A DNA stretch of 64,000 nt from JAKFWF01 sp963750535 (GTDB lineage: Bacteria > Pseudomonadota > Alphaproteobacteria > Rhizobiales > Hyphomicrobiaceae). Both the position numbers and the translations under genes were made by a program. This document shows, piece by piece, positions 35,991-44,887 of this stretch (positions within the stretch are counted from its first letter, which is position 1; every line of letters starts with the position of its first letter). The notes beneath the pieces are model-generated. The model was given only the letters and a program-made list of their open reading frames with translations. It made no database searches and had not been told where the DNA came from. The stretch covers positions 364,103 through 428,102 of the forward strand of contig CAVVRF010000002.1 of NCBI GenBank assembly GCA_963750535.1, read 5' to 3'.

Positions 35991-38111
35991 GTGGTGGCAC
36001 GCACCAGATCACCAGCACAGCAGGATGCCGAAGCTCGCGCCGAGATTGCGAGCTTGCGAGCCGAGATCACACGTCACGACGAGCTCTACTTCGGCAAGGA
36101 TTCTCCGGAAATATCCGATGCCGAATACGACCAGCTGCGGCGGCGGCTGGAACAGCTCGAGACCGAGTTCCCGCAGCTGAAGGATGCCTCGAGCCCATCG
36201 GCCAGGGTCGGCACCGCGGCAGCCGAGGGATTCGGCAAGATCAGGCACGCGGTGCCGATGCTGTCGCTGGGCAACGCCTTCGAGGATATCGAGGTCGTCG
36301 AGTTCACCGAGCGTGTGCGGCGGTTTCTCAATCTGGCCGCCGATCAACCTCTCGCCCTGACGGCCGAGCCGAAGATCGACGGTCTGTCGATCTCGCTGCG
36401 CTTCGAGCATGGCCGCTTCGTGCAGGCGGCGACCCGCGGCGACGGCACGGAGGGCGAGAACGTCACCGCCAATGTCGCGACCATCAAGGAGATCCCGCAC
36501 ACGCTGAAAGGCAGCCGCGCCCGCGTGCCCGAGGTCATCGAGGTGCGCGGCGAAATCTACCTCGGCCACGCCGACTTCCGGCGCCTCAACGAAGCGCAGG
36601 CCGCCAGCGGCCAGAAGTTGTTTGCCAATCCACGCAATGCGGCGGCCGGCTCGCTGCGCCAGCTCGATGTTTCGATCACCGCCGGTCGCCCGCTTCGCTT
36701 CTTCGCATACACCTGGGGCGAGGCGACGAGCCTGCCGGCCACGACACAGTCGGGCATGATCGATGCGTTCGCCCATTGGGGACTGCCGACCAACCCGCTG
36801 ATGCGGTTGTGCCGCGACGGCGACGAGCTGCTCGCTTACTATCGCGAGATGGGCGAGAAGCGATCGAGCCTCGGCTACGACATCGACGGCGTCGTCTACA
36901 AGGTCGATCGGCTCGATCTGCAGGATCGGCTCGGCTTCGTCAGCCGCGCGCCCAGATGGGCGATCGCCCACAAGTTCCCTGCCGAGCAGGCGACCACCAC
37001 GCTGCTCGGCATCGAGATCCAGGTCGGCCGTACCGGCGCGTTGACGCCGGTCGCCAAGCTGCAGCCGGTCACTGTCGGCGGCGTGGTGGTGTCGAACGCG
37101 ACGCTGCACAACGAGGATGAGATCGCCCGCAAGGACGTGCGGGTCGGCGACACCGTGGTGGTCCAGCGCGCCGGCGACGTTATTCCGCAGGTCGTGAGCG
37201 TCGTGATCGAGAAGCGTCCGGCCGGCGCCAAGCCGTTCGCATTCCCGACCATTTGTCCGGCCTGCGGCTCGGCCGCCGTCCGCGATGCCGACGAGGAGGC
37301 CGGCACCGCCGAGGTCGTGCGCCGCTGCACCGGCGGCCTCACTTGCCCGGCGCAGGCCAAGGAGCGGCTGAAGCACTTCGTGTCGCGCAATGCGCTCGAC
37401 ATCGAGGGGCTCGGCGACAAGCAGATCGAGGCATTCTACGACGAGGGCCGCATCGCCAGGCCGGCCGACATCTTCACCCTCGCCGAGCGCGACCGCCGTT
37501 CGCTGAAGAAGCTCAAGGACCAGAAGGGGTTTGGCGAAAAGTCGGTCGAGAAGCTATGGGCGGCGATCGACGCGCGCCGCACCGTGCCGCTAGACCGCTT
37601 CATCTTCGCGCTCGGGATCCGGCATATCGGCGAGGGCACCGCGCGCGACCTAGCCAAGGCCTACGGCACCTTCGAAGCCTTCAGCGCCGGCGTTGGAGCA
37701 GCCGTCGCTGGCGGCGAGGGCAGCGAAGCCTACCAGGATATCGACAACATCGAAGGCATCGGCGCAACGGTCGTCGATGCATTGATCGCCTTCTTCGGCG
37801 AGGAGCACAACGTGCGAGCGCTCGACGATCTCCTGGCGCACGTCACCGTCGCGCCGTTCGAGCGGATCGCGACGGCGTCCTCGGCGGTAACGGGCAAGAC
37901 GGTCGTGTTCACCGGCACGCTGTCGCGCATCACCCGCAATGAGGCGAAGGCGCAAGCCGAGCGGCTCGGCGCCAAGGTCGCCGGCTCGGTCTCGAAAAAG
38001 ACCGACTACGTGGTCGCCGGCGAGGACGCCGGCTCCAAGCTCGCCAAGGCGCGCGAGCTCGAGGTGACCGTGCTCACCGAGGACGAATGGCTGCAACTGA
38101 TCAACAAGTGA
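35991..38111 (+). CDS. ligA: NAD-dependent DNA ligase LigA
   Basis: A 706-residue enzyme that seals nicks in DNA. The order is: Ia domain (YDQLRRRLEQLE), adenylation motif AEPKIDGLSISLRF with the nucleotide-accepting Lys, OB fold, a four-Cys zinc site (CPACGS...CTGGLTCPAQ), HhH repeats (DIEGLGDKQIEAFYD) and a C-terminal BRCT domain (GKTVVFTGTLSRITRNEAKA). GGAGAGG precedes GTG 35991 (or GTG 35994); the open frame extends to 35907 without a site. recN, often found between bamD and ligA, is absent. Confidence 0.97.
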   Translation: MVARTRSPAQQDAEARAEIASLRAEITRHDELYFGKDSPEISDAEYDQLRRRLEQLETEFPQLKDASSPSARVGTAAAEGFGKIRHAVPMLSLGNAFEDIEVVEFTERVRRFLNLAADQPLALTAEPKIDGLSISLRFEHGRFVQAATRGDGTEGENVTANVATIKEIPHTLKGSRARVPEVIEVRGEIYLGHADFRRLNEAQAASGQKLFANPRNAAAGSLRQLDVSITAGRPLRFFAYTWGEATSLPATTQSGMIDAFAHWGLPTNPLMRLCRDGDELLAYYREMGEKRSSLGYDIDGVVYKVDRLDLQDRLGFVSRAPRWAIAHKFPAEQATTTLLGIEIQVGRTGALTPVAKLQPVTVGGVVVSNATLHNEDEIARKDVRVGDTVVVQRAGDVIPQVVSVVIEKRPAGAKPFAFPTICPACGSAAVRDADEEAGTAEVVRRCTGGLTCPAQAKERLKHFVSRNALDIEGLGDKQIEAFYDEGRIARPADIFTLAERDRRSLKKLKDQKGFGEKSVEKLWAAIDARRTVPLDRFIFALGIRHIGEGTARDLAKAYGTFEAFSAGVGAAVAGGEGSEAYQDIDNIEGIGATVVDALIAFFGEEHNVRALDDLLAHVTVAPFERIATASSAVTGKTVVFTGTLSRITRNEAKAQAERLGAKVAGSVSKKTDYVVAGEDAGSKLAKARELEVTVLTEDEWLQLINK

Positions 38112-38205
38112 TCGCGCCTCGACGAGGGTGACAAGCGTCAGGACCAGCGGGAATTGGCAGATCGCGGTGAGCCAGGCGACGCGGCTGCCGCCGCCGAACT
38201 GATCG

Positions 38206-39105
38206 CTACATCTGCGCGGCCCGCACCCGCTCCCGGTGCCAGACATAGAGACCGGAGGCGATGATGATCGCCGCGCCTGCCAGCGTCCACCGGTCGGGAA
38301 TGTCGCCGAACATCAGGTAGCCGACCACCACCGCCCAGACGAACAGCGTGTAGTTGTAGGGCTGCAGCAGCGCCGGCTGCGTCATGCCGAGCGCCCTGAT
38401 CAGCGCGACGTGGGAGAGGCTGCCCATGATCGCGATCGCGCCCAGCATCGCCCAGCCGTTGCCGTCGGGCCAGACCCATGCCGCCGGTCCGACGAGGGTC
38501 GACGCGCCGAGACCGACCAGCGCGGTGTAGAGCGTGGTGGTCGCCGGGCGATCGACGCGGGCGCACAGCCGGACGAGGATCTGGTAGAGCGACCACATCG
38601 AGGCGCCGAGCAGCACGATAAGCACCGGCGGCTCGATCTTCTCGAAGCCCGGCCGGATGATCAGGAGCACACCAACGAAGCCGACCAGCACCGCCGCCCA
38701 GCGGCGCGGACCGACCTTCTCGCCGAGCATCGGCACTGAAAGCGCCACGACCAGGAGCGGAGCGACCGCATTGACGGCGTGCACGTCGGCGATCGGCATC
38801 AGCTTGAACGCCACCATGAACAGGGCGCTTTCCACCACCAGCAGCAATGCCCGAAAGCTCTGCAGCAGCGGGCGCTCGCTGTGCGCCAGTTGCAGCAGCG
38901 ACCGCCCCGCGCGCTGGCGGTAGAGCATCGCCACGGCGATGCCGGTGAAGACGATGTTGCGCACCCAGAGTATCTGGGCGATCGGCAGCGAGCGCGTCAA
39001 GACCTTGGTCATGCCGTCCATCAGCGCGAAGGTGAACATCGCCGTCAGCACCAGCACGATGGCGAGCGCGGCGCGACTTTGGCGATTGGCGGCAGGATCG
39101 GTCAT
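38206..39105 (-). CDS. DMT superfamily transporter (EamA domains), second of a pair
   Basis: A 299-residue membrane protein with about ten helices in two EamA halves (ALAIVLVLTAMFTFALMDGM, VAAFKLMPIADVHAVNAVAP). ATG 39105 overlaps the stop of the upstream EamA gene as ATGA, so I reject the longer open frame reaching 39531. The tight coupling of two EamA genes suggests either a heteromeric carrier or a recent duplication, although the sequences are clearly different. The substrate is unknown. Confidence 0.88.
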   Translation of the reverse strand: MTDPAANRQSRAALAIVLVLTAMFTFALMDGMTKVLTRSLPIAQILWVRNIVFTGIAVAMLYRQRAGRSLLQLAHSERPLLQSFRALLLVVESALFMVAFKLMPIADVHAVNAVAPLLVVALSVPMLGEKVGPRRWAAVLVGFVGVLLIIRPGFEKIEPPVLIVLLGASMWSLYQILVRLCARVDRPATTTLYTALVGLGASTLVGPAAWVWPDGNGWAMLGAIAIMGSLSHVALIRALGMTQPALLQPYNYTLFVWAVVVGYLMFGDIPDRWTLAGAAIIIASGLYVWHRERVRAAQM

Positions 39106-39995
39106 CGGGCCGGCGCCGCCACGGCGTTCCTTGCGGACTGGGCCGCCAGCTGGACCTGGATCACCGCTGCCAGGATCAGCGCGGCTCCCGACATCGCCAG
39201 TGGCGACAGCCGCTCGCCGAGCATCACCGCGCCGGCGATTGCCGCGATCACCGTCTCGAGACTGACGATGACGGTCGCCTCCGCCGTCGAGGTATGCTTC
39301 AGCGAAACCGCCAGCAGCGTGAATGTCAGCGCACTCGACAGCACGCCGACGTAGGCGATCGACGGCGCCGCCGCCGCAAGTGCGGTCCACGAGGTGGTCT
39401 CGGTCGCGAGCGCGGCAACGACACCCAGCAGCGCGACCACGATGAACTGGATCGTGGTGAAGGCGACCGGCCGGCCGTAGCGCGCCGTGTGGCCGACGAT
39501 CGTCATCTGCAGCGCCCAGAACACCGCGCACGCGGCGACGTAGCCGTCACCACGATTGAAGCCCTGCAGCGTCCCGCCGCCGAGCAGCCAGGTGCCGGCG
39601 AACGACAGGAGGACCGCGATCCAAACCGCTCGCCCCGGCCGCTGGCCGATCCACAGCCAGGCAATGAACGGCGTCAGCACGACATAAAGTGCGGTCAGGA
39701 AGCCGGTGTTGCTCACGGTCGCCGTCAACAGCCCGATCTGCTGGAGGAGTGCGCCGAGGAAGAAGGCCGCGCCGCCCAGCAGCCCGGCGCGCAGCAGGCC
39801 GCCGGGAACCGGGGTGCCGGCCTTGCGCGCTTCCCACAGCGCAAACGGCAGCAGCGTGAGTGCCGCCAGGAATCCGCGCGCCGAGGTGAATGCATTGGGT
39901 CCGATGTGCTCCATCGCCTGCTTCTGGAAGACGAACGCGACGCCCCAGATGGCAGCCGCCAGCATCAGCAGGAGATCGGCATGGAAGCGGCGCAT
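39102..39995 (-). CDS. DMT superfamily transporter (EamA domains), first of a pair
   Basis: A 297-residue membrane protein with two EamA repeats (LLLMLAAAIWGVAFVFQKQ and the GEPxxP-like GERLSPLAMSGAALILAAV region). ATG 39995 gives the normal length; the open frame to 40046 adds Pro/Arg-rich residues. It is translationally coupled to the next EamA gene. The molybdenum-hydroxylase operon ends 66 bases upstream on the same strand. Confidence 0.88.
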   Translation of the reverse strand: MRRFHADLLLMLAAAIWGVAFVFQKQAMEHIGPNAFTSARGFLAALTLLPFALWEARKAGTPVPGGLLRAGLLGGAAFFLGALLQQIGLLTATVSNTGFLTALYVVLTPFIAWLWIGQRPGRAVWIAVLLSFAGTWLLGGGTLQGFNRGDGYVAACAVFWALQMTIVGHTARYGRPVAFTTIQFIVVALLGVVAALATETTSWTALAAAAPSIAYVGVLSSALTFTLLAVSLKHTSTAEATVIVSLETVIAAIAGAVMLGERLSPLAMSGAALILAAVIQVQLAAQSARNAVAAPAR

Positions 39996-40061
39996 GGGGA
40001 GTGGATCTCGGTGAGGAGGCGGGCGGGCAGATCGATGAAATGGCAAGACGTCGGCGCGGGA

Positions 40062-42329
40062 CTACCTGCCGCTCGTCTCCTGCAACGCCGCAAGGACACG
40101 CTCCGGCGTCATCGGCATCCGGGTCATGCGCACGCCAACCGCGCGGCGTATCGCATTGCCGACCGCGGCGGCGACCGGCACGATCGGCATCTCGGCGACC
40201 CCGCGCACGCCGTACGGCACGTCCGGCACCGGCGTCTCGATGATCACGCACTCGATCCTGGGCAGGTCGAGCGCGGTCGGCATGCGATAGTCGAGCAGGC
40301 TGGCGTTGCGCAGGCGGCCGTCCGCCGCATAGTCGAAGCCTTCCGTCAGCGCCCAGCCGATGCCCTGCGAGACGCTGCCCTCGATCTGACCCTCGACCGC
40401 GGTCGGGTTGAGCGCGCGGCCGACGTCCTGGAACGCCGTGTAGCGCAACACCGTCACCTGCCCGGTCTCGGGATCGACCTCGACGTCGCATACATGCGCG
40501 CCCGCCTCGACGCCGAGCGGCAGCTTGGTCGACACGCCATGACCGACGATGGCACCGTCGGTCAGGGTTGCCCGCATCAGGTCATGCAGCGTGATCGAGG
40601 CGGCGCCGGCGCTGAACACGCCCGCCGCATAGGCGATGTCCTCGGCGGCGCACTGCAGGCGCTGCGCGGCGCGAGCCCGCAGCTGGGCCAGCGCGTCCTT
40701 GCAGGCATAGGACACCGCCGCGGCCATCGTGCGGCCGACGCGGCTGCCGGCCGAGGCATCGGTGTAGCCCACCGACTTGGTATCGCCGGTCGCGATGTGG
40801 ACGTCGCCGATCGCGAGCCCGAATTCCTCCGCGGCGACCTGCGCCATGGTCGTGCGGGTGCCGGAAATGTCGACCGCGCCCATGGTGACCATCGGCCTGC
40901 CGTCGCCGGCGACCGTCACATGTGCAGCCGAGGTCATCGAGGTGCCGCGCCAGTAGCCGAACGCGAGGCCGCGTCCACGCGGCAACCGGCCGGCGGAGAG
41001 CGGCGATCGCCAGCAGTCGTGCCCGGCGATCCGCTCGATAATGGTGGTAAGCCCGATCGGCGGGAACGGCGTACCGATCGGCATCCGGCTGCCGGTGACG
41101 GCGGCATTGCGACGGCGCAGCTCCAGAGGATCGATATCGAGCTTCAAGGCGAGCTCGTCGACCGCCTGCTCCATGGCGAACGCCGCCTGGATGCCGCCGG
41201 GGCCGCGATAGGCCTCGGTGCGCGGCTTGTTGGTGAGGATGTCGTAGCCCTCGAGGTGGAGGTTCGGGCACTGGTAGGGCGCGGCCGAAGCCTGCATCAC
41301 CAGGGTGGTCGGCGTGCCGGGGATGCCGCCGGAGTCGAGCACGTAGCGCCCTTCGATCGCGGTCAGCCTGCCGTTCGCATCGGCACCTATCCTGACATCG
41401 ATCCGCGCCGCCGCGGCCGGCCCCGAGCCACCCGTCAACACCTCTTCGCGGCTCGTCACGATCTTGACCGGCCGGCCGCACTTCTGCGCCAGGCGCGCCG
41501 CGATGGGCTCGACGTGCACCGTGATCTTGCCGCCGAAGGCACCGCCCAGCTCGAGCGGCACGACCTTGATCCTCGACTGCGGCATGCCGAGCACCACCGC
41601 CGTCTGGCTCTCGATCTGGAATGCGCCTTGCGTCGATGCCCAGATGGTGACGAGCCCGCCGCCGTCGGTCTCGGCGACGCATGCATGCGGCTCGATGTAA
41701 CCCTGGTGCGCGGTATCGACGCCGACACGCACCGCCCCGATCGCCGCCGATGCGGCAAGAGCCGGCGCCGTGGCGCCGCGCTCGATCAGCGTGCGGCCGC
41801 CGGAATTGCGCGGGGCAGGCGTCGCCGCGTCGAAGCCCTTCGGCGTGTGCGCCGGATGGATCAGCGGAGCACCGGGCGCGGTTGCCGCGTCGAAATCCAT
41901 GACGGCCGGCAGCACCTCGTAGACAACGTCGATCAGGTCCGCTGCCTCGGCCGCGATGTAGGGATCGGTCGCGGCGACCGCCGCCACGGCATGCCCACGC
42001 CAGAGCACCCGGTCGCGCGCGATCACGGTCAATGCCGAGACCCAGGCATCGGCGCCGGTCTCCCCGAACGGAATCATGGTGCCGGGCGGAACGTCGGGAA
42101 AATCCGCGCCCGTGACGATCGCCAGGACGCCCTTCAAGGCCTCGGCCCTGGAGGTATCGATCGACACGATGCGGGCGTGCGCATGAGGACTGCGCACGAT
42201 GCGCCCGGTCACCATGCCAGGCCGCACCAGGTCGGCGGGATAGATCGCCCGGCCGGTGACGCGTTCGCCGGCATCGACGCGCGGAAGCCGCTTTCCGACC
42301 ACTTGCAACGGTTGCGCCGTATCGCTCAT
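40062..42329 (-). CDS. Molybdenum hydroxylase large subunit (xanthine dehydrogenase family)
   Basis: A 755-residue molybdopterin-binding subunit. It has LPRVDAGERVTGRAIYPADL at the start, PLELGGAFGGKITVHVEP, the active-site loop AYRGPGGIQAAFAMEQAVDEL, GSRVGRTMAAAVSYACKDA and, near the end, RGVAEMPIVPVAAAVGNAI with the catalytic Glu. The loop is AYRGPGG, not the form I AYRCSFR of true CO dehydrogenase, so the substrate is probably an aromatic heterocycle, aldehyde or thioester; I cannot say which. ATG 42329 overlaps the preceding stop (ATGA). It is the third gene of the FAD / FeS / Mo operon. Confidence 0.9.
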   Translation of the reverse strand: MSDTAQPLQVVGKRLPRVDAGERVTGRAIYPADLVRPGMVTGRIVRSPHAHARIVSIDTSRAEALKGVLAIVTGADFPDVPPGTMIPFGETGADAWVSALTVIARDRVLWRGHAVAAVAATDPYIAAEAADLIDVVYEVLPAVMDFDAATAPGAPLIHPAHTPKGFDAATPAPRNSGGRTLIERGATAPALAASAAIGAVRVGVDTAHQGYIEPHACVAETDGGGLVTIWASTQGAFQIESQTAVVLGMPQSRIKVVPLELGGAFGGKITVHVEPIAARLAQKCGRPVKIVTSREEVLTGGSGPAAAARIDVRIGADANGRLTAIEGRYVLDSGGIPGTPTTLVMQASAAPYQCPNLHLEGYDILTNKPRTEAYRGPGGIQAAFAMEQAVDELALKLDIDPLELRRRNAAVTGSRMPIGTPFPPIGLTTIIERIAGHDCWRSPLSAGRLPRGRGLAFGYWRGTSMTSAAHVTVAGDGRPMVTMGAVDISGTRTTMAQVAAEEFGLAIGDVHIATGDTKSVGYTDASAGSRVGRTMAAAVSYACKDALAQLRARAAQRLQCAAEDIAYAAGVFSAGAASITLHDLMRATLTDGAIVGHGVSTKLPLGVEAGAHVCDVEVDPETGQVTVLRYTAFQDVGRALNPTAVEGQIEGSVSQGIGWALTEGFDYAADGRLRNASLLDYRMPTALDLPRIECVIIETPVPDVPYGVRGVAEMPIVPVAAAVGNAIRRAVGVRMTRMPMTPERVLAALQETSGR

Positions 42330-42805
42330 GCGTCTGCCCCTTTGCCGTCGCGGGCGACCGCCTCGATCGCCTCGACGATCTTGTCGTAGCCGGTGCAGCG
42401 ACAGATGTTGCCGGCGATCGCATGCCGGATGTCGTGCTCGCTCGGATTGTTGTTGCGCGCCAAGAGGGCGACAGCCGACAGCACCACGCCGGGCGTACAG
42501 AAGCCGCATTGCGTGCCGCCGTGCGCGACGAGCGCCGTCTGCACCGGATGCAGCGTGTTGCCCTTCGCGACGCCCTCGATGGTGGTGACGCTCGCGCCCT
42601 CGGCCTCGACCGCCAGCATCAGGCAGGCGCACACCGGCTCGCCATCGAGCAGCACGGTGCACGAGCCGCAATTGCCGTTGCTGCAGCCTTCCTTGGTGCC
42701 GGTAAGGCCGAGCGCATCGCGCAGCAGCTGCAACAGCGTGTCGCGGGTGTCGACGAGCGCCTGGCGCGGCTCGCCATTCACGTCCACAGCGATGACCGAT
42801 CTCAT
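42326..42805 (-). CDS. Molybdenum hydroxylase [2Fe-2S] subunit
   Basis: A 159-residue electron-transfer subunit with two cluster motifs: plant-ferredoxin type (EGCSNGNCGSCTVLLDGEPVC, about residues 42-62) and the helical type (CGFCTPG and NICRCTGYDKIV). It passes electrons from the Mo site to the FAD subunit. ATG 42805 overlaps the stop of the FAD-subunit gene as ATGA. Confidence 0.94.
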   Translation of the reverse strand: MRSVIAVDVNGEPRQALVDTRDTLLQLLRDALGLTGTKEGCSNGNCGSCTVLLDGEPVCACLMLAVEAEGASVTTIEGVAKGNTLHPVQTALVAHGGTQCGFCTPGVVLSAVALLARNNNPSEHDIRHAIAGNICRCTGYDKIVEAIEAVARDGKGADA

Positions 42806-43735
42806 GTCAGATTGCTTCCGAGTTGTTTGGCGCAGTCCGCCAACGTGCGGCGGGTCAATACCGATACGAGCTCGCGCCGGTAGGCAGCCGAGCCTCGCGT
42901 ATCCGAGATCGGCTGAGCTTCCCGTGCGGCCGCCTCGCCCGCGGCCCTGAACAGTGCCGGCGACGGCCGCTCGCCGATCAGCAGCCGCTGCGCCTGCTCT
43001 GCGACGAACGGCGTCGGCGCGACCGATGCGAGGGTGAGGCGAGCGTCCGCGATGCCGCCATCGGCGGCGAGACTGATCCATGCGCCGACGCCGGCGATCG
43101 CAATGTCCATCTCGCGGCGCGGCGTGAAGCGCAGATACTTGGCGGCCCAGCGGCCCGGCCGCGATGGCAGCGACAGCGACACCAGCAGCTCGTCCGCCGC
43201 CAGCGTGGTGCGGCCCGGACCGGCCGCGACCGCCGCTGCCGGCACCGTGCGCCGCCCCGATCGGGCCGGCGATCTCGGCGATGGCGTCGAGCGATATCAG
43301 GAGCGGCACGGCATCGGCGGACGGCGCCGCATTGCACAGATTGCCGCCGAGACTGGCCCGGCTTTGCACCTGCAGGCTGCCGATCAGCTGCGCGGATTCG
43401 AGCAGTGCCGCGTGCACGCCGGCAAAGACAGCGTCGCGGCCGAGCTTGTTGACACTGGCAGCGGCACCAATTCGCCAGCTTCCGTCGCTGGCGCGCTCGA
43501 TCTTCGTCAACTCGGGAATACGCTTGAGATCAACGACCCGTGATACTTGCCGCCGCCCTTCCCGCAGTTGCGGGATCAGGTCGGTCCCGCCCGCCAGCAC
43601 GCGGGCTCTGCCGCCCGCCAGCGCCGCAATTGCATCTTGCACCTGGCTCGGCGCATCATAGTGTAATTCCTGCACATCCGCCTCGATCAGTCCCGAAACC
43701 GGCCGCAACATATCAGGCAAGTCGGCGCCCTGCAC
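42802..43735 (-). CDS. Molybdenum hydroxylase FAD-binding subunit (frameshifted)
   Basis: The first half shows the FAD-binding pattern: ALAGGRARVLAGGTDLIPQL and the second signature SRASLGGNLCNAAPSADAVP. At about 43255 the frame breaks, and the rest (TVPAAAVAAGPGRTTLAADELLVSLSLP to LADCAKQLGSNLT) lies one frame on. Removing one C from CCCC 43255-43258 gives AEIAGPIGRRTVPAAAV and about 310 residues, normal for CoxM-like subunits. ATG 43711 is an alternative start. It is the first gene of the three-subunit operon and hands electrons to an external acceptor. Confidence 0.9.
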
Positions 43736-43914
43736 GCGGCAGTGTCCGGGCGTCTGCCATCCGCAATCGGCGCAGGCACGACTTATGCCTTTGGGACAGG
43801 TTGCGCCAGATCAATCCGGCAATCGCCGAATACCTTCTAGATGGCCGCCGGCCGCCGATGCACGTGGGCCACGGCGAATAGAACAGCGGAAAACCGGCGT
43901 TGCGGAGAGCTGCG

Positions 43915-44259
43915 ATGCGACCGACGATTTCGATCCTGCTGGCGGCTGCCTGCGGCGTCGCTCCGGCCTCGATGGCGTTGGCTCAAACGCGTCCGACATT
44001 GGCAAGTCAGGGGCGACAGATCGTCGAGAAGTACTGCAGCCGCTGCCATGCGATCGGCAGGGCTGGCGAAAGCAGTCACGCCAAGGCGCCGCCGTTTCGC
44101 GACGTGGTCAAGAAGTATCCGCCGCAATCGCTGGCCGAGGCTTTGGCCGAAGGCATCGTCTCGGGCCATCCGGAGATGCCGGAGATCGCCTTTCCGCCGG
44201 GCGAGGTCGATGCCATCGTGACCTACCTCGACACCCTGATCGAGCCGCCGCGCCAATAG
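43915..44259 (+). CDS. Small soluble c-type cytochrome
   Basis: A 114-residue protein with a signal peptide ending SMALAQ, a single haem site CSRCH at about residues 42-46 and the distal Met in SGHPEMPEI. It is a periplasmic class I cytochrome c. GGAGAG precedes ATG 43915. It is divergent from the molybdenum-hydroxylase operon, so it could be that enzyme's electron acceptor; that is inference. Confidence 0.9.
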   Translation: MRPTISILLAAACGVAPASMALAQTRPTLASQGRQIVEKYCSRCHAIGRAGESSHAKAPPFRDVVKKYPPQSLAEALAEGIVSGHPEMPEIAFPPGEVDAIVTYLDTLIEPPRQ

Positions 44260-44348
44260 CCGAGCCAATGCTGATTCGGCTGGCCCGCGCCACCACACGA
44301 TCGGGCGACGCTCGCGCCACCACCAGCGCGGCCTTTAGCGGCGGGCTG

Positions 44349-44756
44349 TCATGAAGTCTTGATCGATATCTTGCGGGTCTCGCCGGAGGCGGCTGCGAGC
44401 TTCGGGATCGTGATCGTCAGCACGCCTTTGCGGAAATCCGCCTCGATCGCATCGAGCTTGGCGTCGGCCGGAAGCCGGAACGAGCGTTGGAAGGCGCCAT
44501 ACTCGCGCTCCGAGAAGAAGTAGTTGTCAGACCTCTCCTCGTTCTCGAACCGCTTTTCGCCGCGCACGATCATGGTGCCGTCCTGCATGGCGATGTCGAT
44601 GTCGCCAGCGTCCACGCCTGGCAGCTCCATGTTGATCTGGTAGCTCTCGACCGAGACCGACGCATCGGAGCGTGGCGCAAACCAGCCCGCGATCTTCTCC
44701 CCGACCTGTTTCAACGACTCGGGCAGCCAGCCCGCGGTGTGTGATCGTTCGACCAT
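44349..44756 (-). CDS. Small heat-shock protein (Hsp20 / alpha-crystallin family)
   Basis: A 135-residue ATP-independent chaperone. The alpha-crystallin domain is clear: ASVSVESYQINMELPGVDAG, GTMIVRGEKRFENEE, FQRSFRLPADAKLDAIEADF and the signature FRKGVLTITIPK. ATG 44756 follows GAGGATGAC; an upstream ATG at 44804 is less likely. It is convergent with the cytochrome gene. Confidence 0.93.
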   Translation of the reverse strand: MVERSHTAGWLPESLKQVGEKIAGWFAPRSDASVSVESYQINMELPGVDAGDIDIAMQDGTMIVRGEKRFENEERSDNYFFSEREYGAFQRSFRLPADAKLDAIEADFRKGVLTITIPKLAAASGETRKISIKTS

Positions 44757-44887
44757 GTCATCCTCGTGAGTTGCATCGGCCGCGCCAAGCAGCCACGAGC
44801 GCATCTCATCGCAAATTCCATGCGCCGAGGATGATCTTCGTCAAACGAGGGCGACACCGCCCGCAGCAGCCGGCGACCGCCACGGCG

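Noticed and set aside
39294..42389. A 1031-codon plus-strand open frame
   Set aside because: It is antisense to two EamA transporters and the molybdenum-hydroxylase large subunit, all with clear family motifs; the translation is Arg/Gly/His-rich, as expected for antisense of GC-rich genes.
42326..43735. An apparent FAD/FeS fusion protein of 469 residues
   Set aside because: The middle is nonsense caused by one extra base; the FAD-subunit end is intact in the next frame and the FeS subunit has its own coupled start at 42805.
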